From: Mycolicibacterium fallax
GTDB taxonomy: Bacteria; Actinomycetota; Actinomycetes; Mycobacteriales; Mycobacteriaceae
NCBI RefSeq assembly: GCF_010726955.1
Contig: NZ_AP022603.1
Location: 1,798,001 to 1,862,000, forward strand
DNA: 64,000 bases
Reading direction: 5' to 3'
Within the stretch, counting starts at the first letter, position 1, and every line of letters begins with the position of its first letter. Shown here one piece after another: positions 18,272 through 28,885 of the stretch. Under the pieces are notes generated by a model, which worked only from the letters and a program-made list of their open reading frames with translations, was not told where the DNA came from and made no database searches. A program made the position numbers and the translations under genes.

Positions 18272-19684
18272 TCAGCGGGGCGTCGCCACGGCAATGGATT
18301 TCGCGTCCACATAGGCATCCAGGCCCTCGCGGCCGAGTTCGCGGCCGTAGCCGCTGCATTTGACGCCGCCGAACGGGGCGAACGGGTCCATGGTGTAGCC
18401 CTGGTTGACGCCGAAGGTACCGGTGCGCACCCCGGCGGCCAGCGCCAGGCCCCGGTCGATGTCCTCGGTCCACACCGATCCGGCCAGCCCGTAGGGCGAA
18501 TCATTGGCGATGCCAAGGGCTTCGGTCTCGTCACGGTATTCGATGACGGTGAGCACCGGGCCGAAGACCTCCTCCCGTGCGATGGTCATCGCGTTGTCGG
18601 CGCCGGCGAACAGAGTGGGACGCACGTACCAGCCGCGGTCGATCCCATCGGGCAACTCCGCGCCGCCCACCACCAGCCGGGCGCCCTGTTCGACGCCGGC
18701 GTTGATGTAGCCGCGCACCCGGTCTTGCTGACGGCGTGAGATCAGCGGTCCGATCTGAGTTTTCGAGTCGGCCGGGTCTCCGACCCGCAGTCCGGCCAGC
18801 TCGGCGGCCAGCGCGTCCACGTACTCGCCGGCACGCCCGGCCGGAACCAGGATGCGCGACAACGCATTACACACCTGGCCGCTGTTGGCCAGACTGGCCA
18901 CCCGCACCCCGGTCGCGACGGTCGCCGGGTCGGCGTCGTCCAACACGATGGCGGCGGACTTACCGCCGAGCTCCAGGCTGACCTTGGTGAGGTTGGCCGC
19001 ACAGGCCGCCGCCACCGCCCGGCCGGCCGCCGTCGACCCGGTGAAGGACACCTTGTCCACGCCCGGGTGACCGACCAGCTGCGCGCCCACCTCGGCGCCG
19101 CCGGGCAGCACCTGCACCACCCCCGGCGGCAGATCGAGCTCGTCGAGCATCTCCGCCAGCAGCAGCGCGTCCAGCGGGGATTCCGGGGCCGGCTTGAGGA
19201 TGACGGTGCAGCCGGTGAGCAGCGCCGGGATCAGCTTGGTGACGATGAGCAGCTGCGGCATGTTCCACGGGATGATCGCGGCGACCACACCGACCGGCTC
19301 GCGGCGGATCCGCACGGTGCCGCCGAAGAAGCCGGCCCGCTCCTCCTGCCACGGGTAGTCCGCGGCCAGGGTGGCCAGCGCACCCATCATCGCGGTCGGC
19401 AGGCCGACCTGGGCGCGTCGGGAGAACGTGCTCGGCGCGCCGATCTCGGCGGTGATCAGCTCGGCCATCTCGGCTCCGCGCGCGGCGTAGATCTCGGTGA
19501 GCCGGCCGACCACGGCGATGCGCTGGGCCGGGTCCAGCCGGGGCCAGGGTCCGTGATCGAAGGCGTGCCGGGCCGCGGCGACCGCGGCGTCGACGTCGGC
19601 GCCACTGGCCGCGTCGATGGTGGCGATCGGCTGCTCGGTGTGCGGGGAGACAACCGTGATGCGTTCCGTGCTGCCCTGCGTCAT
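18272..19684 (-). CDS. NAD(P)-dependent aldehyde dehydrogenase
   Basis: 470 aa from the ATG at 19684; a GTG three codons upstream (19693) is an alternative. ALDH features: IPWNMPQL, SFTGSTAAGR, the general base E in SLELGGKSA, and the catalytic Cys in NSGQVCNALSR, then EEVFGPVLTV and GYGRELG. It oxidises an aldehyde to an acid. The control region shared with the divergent thioesterase contains the third copy of the 16-bp palindrome, placing it in the same proposed regulon as the Rieske operons. Confidence 0.93.
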   Translation of the reverse strand: MTQGSTERITVVSPHTEQPIATIDAASGADVDAAVAAARHAFDHGPWPRLDPAQRIAVVGRLTEIYAARGAEMAELITAEIGAPSTFSRRAQVGLPTAMMGALATLAADYPWQEERAGFFGGTVRIRREPVGVVAAIIPWNMPQLLIVTKLIPALLTGCTVILKPAPESPLDALLLAEMLDELDLPPGVVQVLPGGAEVGAQLVGHPGVDKVSFTGSTAAGRAVAAACAANLTKVSLELGGKSAAIVLDDADPATVATGVRVASLANSGQVCNALSRILVPAGRAGEYVDALAAELAGLRVGDPADSKTQIGPLISRRQQDRVRGYINAGVEQGARLVVGGAELPDGIDRGWYVRPTLFAGADNAMTIAREEVFGPVLTVIEYRDETEALGIANDSPYGLAGSVWTEDIDRGLALAAGVRTGTFGVNQGYTMDPFAPFGGVKCSGYGRELGREGLDAYVDAKSIAVATPR

Positions 19685-19706
19685 GGCGATCACCCTTCCG
19701 AGCTGA

Positions 19707-19722
19707 TATCAACTGCTTGTCA
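19707..19722. promoter_or_regulatory. Shared palindromic operator, site 3
   Basis: TATCAACTGCTTGTCA, differing from site 1 (10280) by a single base in 16, flanked on the left by GA as in site 2. It lies 22 bp upstream of the aldehyde dehydrogenase ATG, in the gap shared with the divergent thioesterase gene. Confidence 0.6.
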
Positions 19723-19804
19723 ATATAGGGCCCGGGAGTGTGCGGGGGCGCCACAAGGGGGGCGGGACGGCCGTACGGGATCGGGTTACGGTAAGTATCT
19801 CGGT

Positions 19805-20635
19805 ATGGATTTGTCCCCGGACGCCGCGGTGGCCGAGCCCGCCCTGACGCCGTTCTTCCACCGCGACGGCGACTCCTACGTCCCCAACCCGATCGCCCAG
19901 GGCGGCTGGGGACCCACCCTCGGCGGCCAGGTGATCGGCGGGATGCTGGCCCGCGCCGTCGAGCAGCAGATCGAGGACCCCGAGCTGATCCCGGTGCGGT
20001 TGACCGTCGACATCCTGCGCCGCGTCGCCACCGAACCGGTGCAGGTCAGCGCCGAGGTGCTGCGCGCAGGCAAGCGGATGCGGGCGCTGACGGCCACCAT
20101 GACCCAGCGCGGCGAGGTCGTCGCCCGGGCCTCCACCCTGCACCTGCGCCCGTCGGTGCAACCGCCCGATGCCGCGTGGACCACCCCGGTGTCGATGCCG
20201 CCGCTGCCCACCGAGCCGGAGCGGTTCAATCCGGCGGTGCCGATGTTCATCACCGCCTACGGCAAGGACGACGGCGACGGTTTCGCCTGGCAGCACGACG
20301 GGCCGCGGCACGCCTGGCTGCGCGAGGTCCGCGAGTTGGTGGCCGGTGAGCCGATGTCGCCGTTCGTCCGGGCCGCGTTGGCCGTCGACGTGACCGCGTC
20401 GATGACCAACTTCACCCCGTCCGGACTGGGTTTCATCAACGCCGACTACACCCTGACGCTGTGCCGGCTGCCCGAGGGCCCGTACATCGGGCTGGCGGCG
20501 CTGACGCACTACAGCGCCGACGGCATCGCGGTCGGGTCGGCCACCCTGTTCGACACCCGCGGCCCGATCGGCACCGGGCTGACCACCTCGGCCGCCAACC
20601 CGAACTTCGCCGGGGTCCCCGGGGAGCGCCCCTAG
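19805..20635 (+). CDS. Acyl-CoA thioesterase family protein (double hotdog)
   Basis: 276 aa from the ATG at 19805. The N-terminal hotdog half shows NPIAQGGWGPTLGGQVIGGM and RLTVDILRRV, the C-terminal half DVTASMTNFTPSGLGFINAD and THYSADGIAVGSATLFD, as in TesB-like proteins common in mycobacteria. It probably hydrolyses acyl-CoA in the cytosol. Divergent from the aldehyde dehydrogenase. Its stop codon shares the sequence CTAG with the stop of the convergent alcohol dehydrogenase gene. Confidence 0.85.
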   Translation: MDLSPDAAVAEPALTPFFHRDGDSYVPNPIAQGGWGPTLGGQVIGGMLARAVEQQIEDPELIPVRLTVDILRRVATEPVQVSAEVLRAGKRMRALTATMTQRGEVVARASTLHLRPSVQPPDAAWTTPVSMPPLPTEPERFNPAVPMFITAYGKDDGDGFAWQHDGPRHAWLREVRELVAGEPMSPFVRAALAVDVTASMTNFTPSGLGFINADYTLTLCRLPEGPYIGLAALTHYSADGIAVGSATLFDTRGPIGTGLTTSAANPNFAGVPGERP

Positions 20636-21783
20636 GGTGCTGTCGCGTCGCTGGCCGGGTCGATGAGGATCTTCGCGTGGCCCTCCGGGTCGGCCAGGGC
20701 CGCAAACGCCGCGGCGACGCCGTCGAGCCCGACCTGCCCGGTGATCAGCGGGGCGACGTCGAGCTTGCCGTCGGCCAGCAGGTGCAGGGTGTCGCGGAAC
20801 TCCAGCGGGGTGTAGCCGAAGCTGAACCGCAGGTCGATCTCCTTGCCGATGGCCAGCGCCGGCTGGAAGCGATCGGCCTCCATGCACACCCCGGCCACGA
20901 CCACCCGGGTGTTCAGCGGCGCGGCCGCGACGATGCTCTCGATCATCCCGGGCACCCCGACGCACTCGAAGATGATCGGCCGCTTGGGATCGGCCGCGCC
21001 GAACTTGTCGCCCACCCGGTACAGGTGCTCCCAGGCCGGGACCCGGCGCAGCTTGTCCAGGGTGTCGATGCCGAAGTCCCACAGCTGCTGCGGTGAGGTG
21101 ACGAAGCCGGCGCCGAGGTGGTTGTACACCGAATCTTCCGACGGGTCGACCACGACGTGCGCGCCGAGGCGCGCGGCCAGCCCACGACGGGTCGGAGAGA
21201 AGTCGGCGGCGACGATCTTCTTGACGCCCTTGGTCTTGAGCTGGCAGATGATGCCCAGGCCCACCGGCCCGCAGCCAATGACCACCGCGGTGTCACCGCG
21301 GCCGATGTCGCTGCGGTGCACCGCGTGCAGCGCGACCGCCATCGGCTCGGTCATCGCGGCGGTGTCCAGGTCCAGCCCGTTGGGCACCGCAAAGCTGAAC
21401 GCGGTCTCGGCCACCGTCTGCTCGGCCATTCCGCCCGGCGCGTGCGGCGAGAACCCGACCATCTGGCCCTCGCCGCCGACCCGGCGGATCGGCATGGCCG
21501 CCACCAGCGTGCCCGGGCGGAAGCCGCGGACGCCGGCACCGGTTTCGAGCACCTCGCCGATGAACTCGTGGCCGAGCACCGTCGCGGTGTCCGCGCTCAT
21601 CGCGCCGTCGTACCCGCCCAGCCTGAGGGTCTCGTGCAGCTCGTCGGCGTGGACGCGGGCGTGCAGGTCCGACCCGCAGATGCCGCAGCGCCGCACCGCC
21701 AGCAGCAACTGGCCGTATTCGGGACGGGGATTGGGCAGATCGACGACGGACAGTTCGCCCTGCAGGCAGCTGACGGCTCTCAT
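20632..21783 (-). CDS. Zinc-dependent alcohol dehydrogenase (MDR family)
   Basis: 383 aa from the ATG at 21783. Catalytic zinc ligands are seen in CGICGSDLHAR and GHEFIGEV; the coenzyme site is VIGCGPVGLG. The structural-zinc four-Cys loop typical of many ADHs is absent, the segment after GHEFIGEV being PIRRVGGEGQMVGFSPHAPG. An insertion around residues 215-255 (YNHLGAGFVTSPQQLW) is characteristic of a mycobacterial subgroup. The 359 bp between its start and the next gene upstream hold paired palindromic repeats. Confidence 0.9.
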   Translation of the reverse strand: MRAVSCLQGELSVVDLPNPRPEYGQLLLAVRRCGICGSDLHARVHADELHETLRLGGYDGAMSADTATVLGHEFIGEVLETGAGVRGFRPGTLVAAMPIRRVGGEGQMVGFSPHAPGGMAEQTVAETAFSFAVPNGLDLDTAAMTEPMAVALHAVHRSDIGRGDTAVVIGCGPVGLGIICQLKTKGVKKIVAADFSPTRRGLAARLGAHVVVDPSEDSVYNHLGAGFVTSPQQLWDFGIDTLDKLRRVPAWEHLYRVGDKFGAADPKRPIIFECVGVPGMIESIVAAAPLNTRVVVAGVCMEADRFQPALAIGKEIDLRFSFGYTPLEFRDTLHLLADGKLDVAPLITGQVGLDGVAAAFAALADPEGHAKILIDPASDATAP

Positions 21784-21930
21784 CGCGCCATTATCGCCCG
21801 AGGGCAAGGACCACCTGCCGGAGTTGCTGTGCTGCGGCGGCCGCGCCCACCCCCAGCGCCGCGCCCTTGTGCCCGCCCGCCCGCGCGCAGCGCCCGCTTG
21901 GCCCGCGCCCAGCGCCCGCTTCCCCCCGCG

Positions 21931-22063
21931 CCCAGCGCTCACCCTGGTACGCGCCACGCCGAGCGCGGTGTACGCAGCTGAGCGCTGGCGCCACCCCGTC
22001 GCTGCCAGCGCTCAACCAGGTACACGACGCGCCGAGGAAAGGTGTACACAGCTGAGCGCTGGC
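21931..22063. repeat. Paired ~60-bp palindromic repeats, locus B
   Basis: Two units, with AGCGCT starting at 21934 and 22007 (73 bp apart). Unit 2 is the best nested palindrome: GCCAGCGCTCA and TGAGCGCTGGC at the ends (11 bp), GTACAC and GTGTAC inside. Just upstream (about 21885-21930) are two degenerate copies of GCGCCCAGCGCCCGCTT, and downstream (22064-22100) a purine-rich direct repeat AAAAAGGGGTGCG/AAAAAGGAGTGCG. No gene is seen between 21784 and 22142. Confidence 0.85.
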
Positions 22064-22142
22064 GAGAAAAAGGGGTGCGGGCCAAGAAAAAGGAGTGCGC
22101 GCCGGCGAGAAGGGCTGCCGGCGCAAGGCAAAAGGGGCGTGT

Positions 22143-22745
22143 CTACTTCTGCACGCCGTGCACGACGATCGCGGCGGTCTGATCGACCCAGTCGTCCCCC
22201 AGCGGCTGCTGCGGTTGCATCAGCAGGCGCATCAGGGTGCCGCCGCCGATCAACTCGACCAGCCGATCCGGGTCGACGGCGGGGTTGACCTCGCCGGAGC
22301 GGACCGCCTCCACGATGCGCTGCCGCACCACGGAGAACACCTGGGTGAACCGGCCCATCACCCGGTCATTGAGCTCGGTGTCGGCGGCCATGTCAGCGAT
22401 CAGCCCGGGCAGCGCGGCCCGCACCACCGGGCTGGTGAAGATGTCGCGGGCCGCGGCGATCATGGCGTGAATGTCGGCGGCAATGTCGCCCGACCGCTCG
22501 TCGAGCGCGGTCGGCGCGGCGGGAAAGGCGGCCTCGTGCACGAGTTCGGCCTTGCCGGGCCAGCGTCGGTACAGCGCGGTCTTGGTGGTGCCGGCCCGCT
22601 CGGCGATCGCGGCCATCGTGACGTTCGGGTAGCCGATCTCCACCAGCAACTCGGCGGTGGCGGCGAGAATGGCCGCATCGATGCGGGGGTCGCGGGGCCG
22701 ACCCGCCCCCGGACCCTTGTCAACCGTATCGTCGTCTGCTTTCAT
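22143..22745 (-). CDS. TetR family transcriptional regulator
   Basis: 200 aa from the ATG at 22745, which leaves a 43-bp gap to the divergent phosphotransferase gene; the frame is open further upstream but would overlap that gene. N-terminal helix-turn-helix: IDAAILAATAELLVEIGY, then VTMAAIAERAGTTKTALYRRW. The C-terminal ligand domain is unassigned. A 12-bp palindrome lies in the gap, consistent with autoregulation and control of the neighbour. Confidence 0.9.
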   Translation of the reverse strand: MKADDDTVDKGPGAGRPRDPRIDAAILAATAELLVEIGYPNVTMAAIAERAGTTKTALYRRWPGKAELVHEAAFPAAPTALDERSGDIAADIHAMIAAARDIFTSPVVRAALPGLIADMAADTELNDRVMGRFTQVFSVVRQRIVEAVRSGEVNPAVDPDRLVELIGGGTLMRLLMQPQQPLGDDWVDQTAAIVVHGVQK

Positions 22746-22754
22746 ATCGCTACC

Positions 22755-22766
22755 TACCGTATCGTA
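22755..22766. promoter_or_regulatory. Predicted TetR operator
   Basis: TACCGTATCGTA has the symmetric pattern TAC-N2-TA-N2-GTA and lies in the 43-bp gap between the divergent TetR and phosphotransferase genes. A further TAC precedes it (TACCTACCG). Position and symmetry suggest the binding site of the adjacent TetR. Confidence 0.5.
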
Positions 22767-22767
22767 A

Positions 22768-23939
<1,172 letters not shown>

Positions 23940-23940
<1 letters not shown>

Positions 23941-25052
23941 TGCTCGGACCGATGGACGAATTCCCAATACACCAGGTCCCCCAGCCGATCGCCTGGCCGG
24001 GCTACAGCGACCGAAACTTCTACGACCGGTCCTACTTCAACGCGCACGACCGCAGCGGCGACATCTTCGTCATCTCCGGGATCGGCTACTACCCGAATCT
24101 CGGGGTCAAGGACGCGTTCCTGCTGGTCCGCCGCGGTGACACCCAGACCGCGGTGCACCTGTCCGACGCCATCGACGGCAACCGGCTCGACCAGCACGTC
24201 GGCAACTACCGGGTCGAGGTGTCCGAGCCACTGCAGCGACTGCGGATCCACCTGGACAACACCGAGGGCATCGCCGCGGACCTGACCTGGAACGGGCTGT
24301 TTCCCGTCGTGCAGGAGCAGCGTCATGTGCTGCGGGCCGGCACCCGGGTCACCCTGGACGCCCAGCGGTTCGCCCAACTCGGTTCCTGGAGTGGGCATCT
24401 GGAGATCGACGGCGAGATGATCACCGTCGACCCCGCGGTGTGGATCGGCAGCCGGGACCGGTCCTGGGGAATCCGCCCGGTCGGCGAGGCCGAGCCCGCC
24501 GGCCGCCCGGCCGACCCACCGTTCGAGGGGATGTGGTGGCTGTACGTGCCGGTCGCCTTCGAGAACTTCTCGATCGTGCTGATCATCCAGGAGGAGCCCA
24601 ACGGGTTCCGCTCGCTCAATGACTGCACCCGCATCTACGCCGACGGTCGCATCGAGCAACTCGGCTGGCCGCGGGTCAAGATCCACTACACCTCCGGCAC
24701 CCGGATCCCGACCGGCGCCACCATCGAGGCCACCGACGGAAACGGTGCGCCGGTGCGGTTGGACGTCGAGTCCAAGCTGCCGTGCCCGATCCACGTCGGC
24801 GGCGGCTACGGCGGCGACTCCGACTGGATCCACGGCACCTGGAAGGGCGAGAACTTCACCGAGCGGCTCAGCTACGACATGACCGACCCGGGCATCGTCG
24901 CGCGCTCGGGCTTCGGGGTGATCGACCACGTCGGCCGCGCGGTCTGCCACGACGCCGACGGCGAGCACGAGGGCTGGGGCCTGTTCGAGCACGGCGCCCT
25001 GGGCCGCCACGATCCGTCCGGGTTCGCCGACTGGCTGACCGTCGCGCCGTAG
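23940..25052 (+). CDS. Conserved hypothetical protein, lipocalin/AttH-like beta fold
   Basis: 370 aa, not confidently recognised. Composition is beta-rich with many aromatics; SWSGHLEIDGE and GSRDRSWGIRP in the middle and WIHGTWKGENF near the end resemble the CrtC/AttH-like two-lipocalin proteins found next to phosphotransferases and acyl-CoA enzymes in mycobacteria. No signal peptide. An internal ATG at 23952 is an alternative start. Translationally coupled to the phosphotransferase gene. Confidence 0.75.
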
Positions 25053-25096
25053 CCGGACCACCGTTCACCGCGCCGGTGACTTCGCTAAGGTGCGTT

Positions 25097-26071
25097 ATGC
25101 GCGCCATCCAGATCACCCGACTCGACGGGCCCGAGGCCGTGGAGCTCAACGAGGTCCCCGAACCGGTGGCCGGCCCGGATTCGGTGATCATCGACGTGCA
25201 CGCGGCCGGCGTCGCCTACCCGGATGCACTGCTCACCCGGGGCCGCTACCAGTACACCCCGACGCTGCCGTTCACTCCCGGCGGTGAGGTCGCCGGGGTG
25301 GTGCGCAGCGCCCCGGACGGCACCGGCCTGACGGCCGGGGACCGGGTGCTGGGGCTCAGCATGATCGTCGACGGGATGGCCGAAACCATCGCGCTGCCGC
25401 CCGAGCGGGTCTTCGCACTGCCCGACAACATCTCCTTCGAGGCCGGCGCCGGGACGTTGTTCAACGACCTGACCGTGCTTTTCGCGCTGCGCACCCGGGG
25501 CAGGCTGATGCCCGAGGAAACCGTGCTGGTGCACGGGGCCGCCGGCGGCATCGGCACCTCGGCACTGCGGTTGGCCCGCGCCCTGGGCGCCGGGCGGACC
25601 ATCGCGGTGGTCTCGGGCGCCGACAAGATCGACGCGGCGACGGCGGCCGGGGCCGACGAGGTGGTGCTGGCCGACGGATTCCGCGCCGCGGTGACCGAAC
25701 TGACCGGCGGGCGCGGGGTGGACATCGTCGTCGACCCGGTCGGCGGCGACCGCTTCACCGACTCGCTGCGCAGCCTGGCCCCGGCCGGGCGCCTGCTGGT
25801 GATCGGGTTCACCGGCGGGGAGATCCCGACGGTGCGGGTGAACCGCTTGCTGCTCAACAACATTGACGTCGTCGGTGTCGGCTGGGGCGCCTGGGCGCTG
25901 AGCCACCCGGGCTATCTGGCCGAGGCCTGGGACCAGCTCAGCGCACTGCTGACCTCCGGCGCGGTGACCGCGCCCGACCCGCAGGTGTTCGAGCTGGCCC
26001 GCGCCGGGGAGGCGATCGCCGCGCTGGAGAACCGCGCCGCCCGGGGCAAGATCGTGCTGAAGGTGCGGTGA
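25097..26071 (+). CDS. NADPH:quinone oxidoreductase family protein
   Basis: 324 aa from the ATG at 25097. Zinc-free medium-chain reductase: [27 protein letters not shown], the NADPH site [20 protein letters not shown], and VDPVGGDRF. Such proteins reduce quinones or enones with NADPH. It lies 45 bp after the preceding gene and 5 bp before the amine oxidase gene. Confidence 0.9.
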   Translation: MRAIQITRLDGPEAVELNEVPEPVAGPDSVIIDVHAAGVAYPDALLTRGRYQYTPTLPFTPGGEVAGVVRSAPDGTGLTAGDRVLGLSMIVDGMAETIALPPERVFALPDNISFEAGAGTLFNDLTVLFALRTRGRLMPEETVLVHGAAGGIGTSALRLARALGAGRTIAVVSGADKIDAATAAGADEVVLADGFRAAVTELTGGRGVDIVVDPVGGDRFTDSLRSLAPAGRLLVIGFTGGEIPTVRVNRLLLNNIDVVGVGWGAWALSHPGYLAEAWDQLSALLTSGAVTAPDPQVFELARAGEAIAALENRAARGKIVLKVR

Positions 26072-26075
26072 CCCG

Positions 26076-27455
26076 ATGGCCGAAGAAGTGGATGTCGTCA
26101 TCATCGGCGCCGGCTTCGCCGGGCTGGCCGCCGCCCGCCAGCTGGCACGCACCGGCCTCGACGTGCTGGTGCTGGAGGGCCGCGACCGCGTCGGCGGACG
26201 ATCCTGGACCCAGGCGACCGCCGGTATCCCGCTCGACCTCGGCGCGACCTTCGTCGGTCCCGGCCAGGACGCGGTGCTGGAGTTGGCCCGGGAACTCGGC
26301 GTCGCGACGACCCCGACGTACTGCGCGGGCAACAACGTCATCCACTGGCGCGGCAAGCTGCGCAGCTACCGCGGCACCGTTCCGAAGCTGTCGCCGGCGA
26401 CGCTGGCCAACCTCGGCTGGGTGCGCTGGCAGCTGGCCCGGCTGACCCGCGACGTCCCGATCGACGCGCCGTGGAAGGCGCCGGAGGCCCGCCGGCTGGA
26501 CGCCATGTCGCTGCGGCAGTGGCTGGTATCGGTCCGCGCCGCCCCGGCCACCCACGACCTGATGGCGATCGCCGCGCGGGTGACCTGGGGCGCCGAGCCC
26601 GACGACGTGTCGATGCTGCATGTACTGCGCTACGTCAAGGCCGCCGGCGGGCTGGATCGGATGCTGGATGTGACCGGCGGCGCCCAACAGGACCGCTTCC
26701 CCGGCGGCACCCAGGAGATCGCCGAGAAGATGGCCGCCGAACTCGGTGACCGGGTGCGGCTGTCGACGTTGGTCGACCGGATCATCCGGGACGAACGCGG
26801 CGTGCGGGTCCGCTGCGGGCAACCCGAAAAACCCGCCGGCGACGACGAGAACTGCGAGGTGAACGCCCGCACCGCGATCATCGCGATCCCGCCGCAGCAC
26901 CGCGCCGCGATCGAGTTCTCCCCCGCGCTGCCCGCGGAATACCAGCGGCTGATGCGCTGCTGGCCGCAGGGCCGGCTGTCGAAGGCCTACGCCGTCTACG
27001 AGTACCCGTTCTGGCGGATCGACGGCCGCTCCGGGGAGGGCCTGTCCGACACCGGCCCGGTGTTCATCACCTTCGATGTGAGCCCGAGCCCGGCCGGGCC
27101 GGGTGTGCTGCTTGGCTTCGTCGACCCGCGCAATTTCGACGAGCTGGAACCCGGTCAACGCCGCGAGGCCGCCCTGGCCGGGTTCGCGAACCTGTTCGGC
27201 GAGCGGGCCCGGCACCCGGTCGCCTACGTCGACCACAGTTGGGGCGGTGAGGAATTCGCTCCCGGCGGGCCGACGGCCGCGGTGCCGACCGGGTCCTGGA
27301 CCGGGGTCGGGCCATGGCTGCGCAAGCCGCTGGGGCCGATCTTCTGGGCCGGCACCGAGACCGCCGACGAGTGGACCGGTTTCCTCGACGGCGCGGTTCG
27401 CTCGGGCTATCGGGCCGCCGATGAGGCGGCGTCCTGGTTGGCCCGGCCGGACTGA
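26076..27455 (+). CDS. Flavin monoamine oxidase family protein
   Basis: 459 aa. N-terminal dinucleotide site [18 protein letters not shown], then GGRSWTQ, the substrate domain in the middle, and the C-terminal FAD signature [19 protein letters not shown] with SGYRAADEA. Member of the amine oxidase/polyamine oxidase family; no signal peptide. The conserved Trp/Tyr aromatic cage cannot be judged here. Follows the quinone oxidoreductase gene by 4 bp. Confidence 0.9.
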   Translation: MAEEVDVVIIGAGFAGLAAARQLARTGLDVLVLEGRDRVGGRSWTQATAGIPLDLGATFVGPGQDAVLELARELGVATTPTYCAGNNVIHWRGKLRSYRGTVPKLSPATLANLGWVRWQLARLTRDVPIDAPWKAPEARRLDAMSLRQWLVSVRAAPATHDLMAIAARVTWGAEPDDVSMLHVLRYVKAAGGLDRMLDVTGGAQQDRFPGGTQEIAEKMAAELGDRVRLSTLVDRIIRDERGVRVRCGQPEKPAGDDENCEVNARTAIIAIPPQHRAAIEFSPALPAEYQRLMRCWPQGRLSKAYAVYEYPFWRIDGRSGEGLSDTGPVFITFDVSPSPAGPGVLLGFVDPRNFDELEPGQRREAALAGFANLFGERARHPVAYVDHSWGGEEFAPGGPTAAVPTGSWTGVGPWLRKPLGPIFWAGTETADEWTGFLDGAVRSGYRAADEAASWLARPD

Positions 27456-27456
27456 G

Positions 27457-28365
27457 CTACCCGGCGGCCGCGGCGATCAGCGCGCGCAGGTGCCCGTTGA
27501 CGGCTGCCGGGTGCTCCAGGATGGTGGAATGCCCGCCGGGCAGTTCGACGACGCCGAACACGTTCGGCGCGGACTGGGCGATCCGGTGGGTGGCGCCGAT
27601 CGGCAGCAGCCGGTCGGCCTGACCGCCGATGACCAGCGTCGGCACCACCAGAGCGTCGAGCCGAATGTGCTTGCGGTCCATCGTTTCCAGCAGCATCCGG
27701 CCGTATTCGGCCCGGCCGCGCCGCGACGTCGAGGTGGCCAGGTGGTGCATGACGGCATGCACGTCGGGGTGCGCGTCATCGCCGACGGCCAGTCGGGACA
27801 CCAGCAGGTTGGTCGGCTTGTGCACCGCGCGGGGGGCCGGCACCGCGCCGAGGTGGCGCACCACCCGCCGGCCGATGGCCGCGCGTCCGCCGGCCAGTCG
27901 CTCCGGGGCCGAGAGCAGCTTGATCTGCCGGAGCACGTCGCCGGTGGAACTGTTGATCAGCGCCACCCCGTCGGCCCGGTCGGGCACCCGGTGCGGGTAG
28001 CGCTCCGACCACGCGCCGATGGCCATGCCGCCCATCGAGTGACCGGCGATGACCGCCCGCTGACCCGGCGCCAGGGTTGCCTCAAGTACCGCATCGAGGT
28101 CGGCCGCCAGATGGTTGAGGCTGTAGTGGCCACGGCCGGGCACCCCGCTGCGGCCGTGCCCGCGGTGGTCGAAGGCGATCACCTTGTGGTCGCGGGACAG
28201 GTCGATGATCTGCTCGCGCCAGATGCCCATCGCGCAGACGAACCCGTGGGTGAGCACGATCGGATAGCCGTCCTCGGGCCCGAAGACCCGGGTGTGCAGG
28301 TGAGTGCCGTCGGCCGCGCGGACATCGACGTCCCGGCTGGCCGGCAGCAGCAGGTGTGCAGCCAT
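27457..28365 (-). CDS. Alpha/beta hydrolase
   Basis: 302 aa. Nucleophile elbow GHSMGGMAIG, oxyanion region LTHGFVCAMGIW, and the catalytic His in LPGGHSTILEHP; the acid is probably in the VIGGQADRLLP turn. Soluble serine hydrolase of unknown substrate (esterase, epoxide hydrolase-like or haloperoxidase-like). Convergent with the amine oxidase gene, one base apart. Confidence 0.88.
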   Translation of the reverse strand: MAAHLLLPASRDVDVRAADGTHLHTRVFGPEDGYPIVLTHGFVCAMGIWREQIIDLSRDHKVIAFDHRGHGRSGVPGRGHYSLNHLAADLDAVLEATLAPGQRAVIAGHSMGGMAIGAWSERYPHRVPDRADGVALINSSTGDVLRQIKLLSAPERLAGGRAAIGRRVVRHLGAVPAPRAVHKPTNLLVSRLAVGDDAHPDVHAVMHHLATSTSRRGRAEYGRMLLETMDRKHIRLDALVVPTLVIGGQADRLLPIGATHRIAQSAPNVFGVVELPGGHSTILEHPAAVNGHLRALIAAAAG

Positions 28366-28469
28366 CGGGGCAGCCTAGCCAATACCGGTACCGGCAGTCA
28401 CGCACAGTCGACGCGTCGGCCGGCCGCCGCACCGGGCGCGGGCCGGGCGGCTACCGGTAAATCAGCCGG

Positions 28470-28820
28470 TCACCAGAGCACGGCCACCGCGGCCGCGGCG
28501 AGGGTGGCCAGGCCGGCGGTCCAGAACAGCGCCGGCGGTGCCGGTTCGCCGTTGCGCTTCTGCCGCGCGCTGCCGATGCCGAGCACCGCGCCGATGACCA
28601 GCAGCAGCGCCAGCTTCACGGTGATCTTCGGGTAGTTCAGTACCGCTCCGCCCCAGGGCGCGGCCAGCGCGAAGCCGGTGACGAAGGACAGTGCCAGGCC
28701 GTAGTTCATCACCGAGGTGATGCGGAACCGGCGCGCGGCCGCCTCGGCGACCCAGGCGCCGAAGATGATCGCGAAACCGACGACGTGCAGCAGCACAACT
28801 ACATTCCGTAGTACTTCCAT
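28470..28820 (-). CDS. Small four-helix membrane protein
   Basis: 116 aa from the ATG at 28820. Four hydrophobic segments (about residues 5-27, 38-58, 68-83 and 96-115) with a short basic loop SARQKRNGEP. No family assigned; similar small proteins are common in mycobacteria. The upstream open frame overlaps the divergent nitrilase gene and is not considered coding. Confidence 0.75.
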   Translation of the reverse strand: MEVLRNVVVLLHVVGFAIIFGAWVAEAAARRFRITSVMNYGLALSFVTGFALAAPWGGAVLNYPKITVKLALLLVIGAVLGIGSARQKRNGEPAPPALFWTAGLATLAAAAVAVLW

Positions 28821-28885
28821 GGCTCGTAGGGTACCCGGGTTCGGATATCCCGGCACCGTGCGGCGCGGTGTGCTGGGATGACGGC

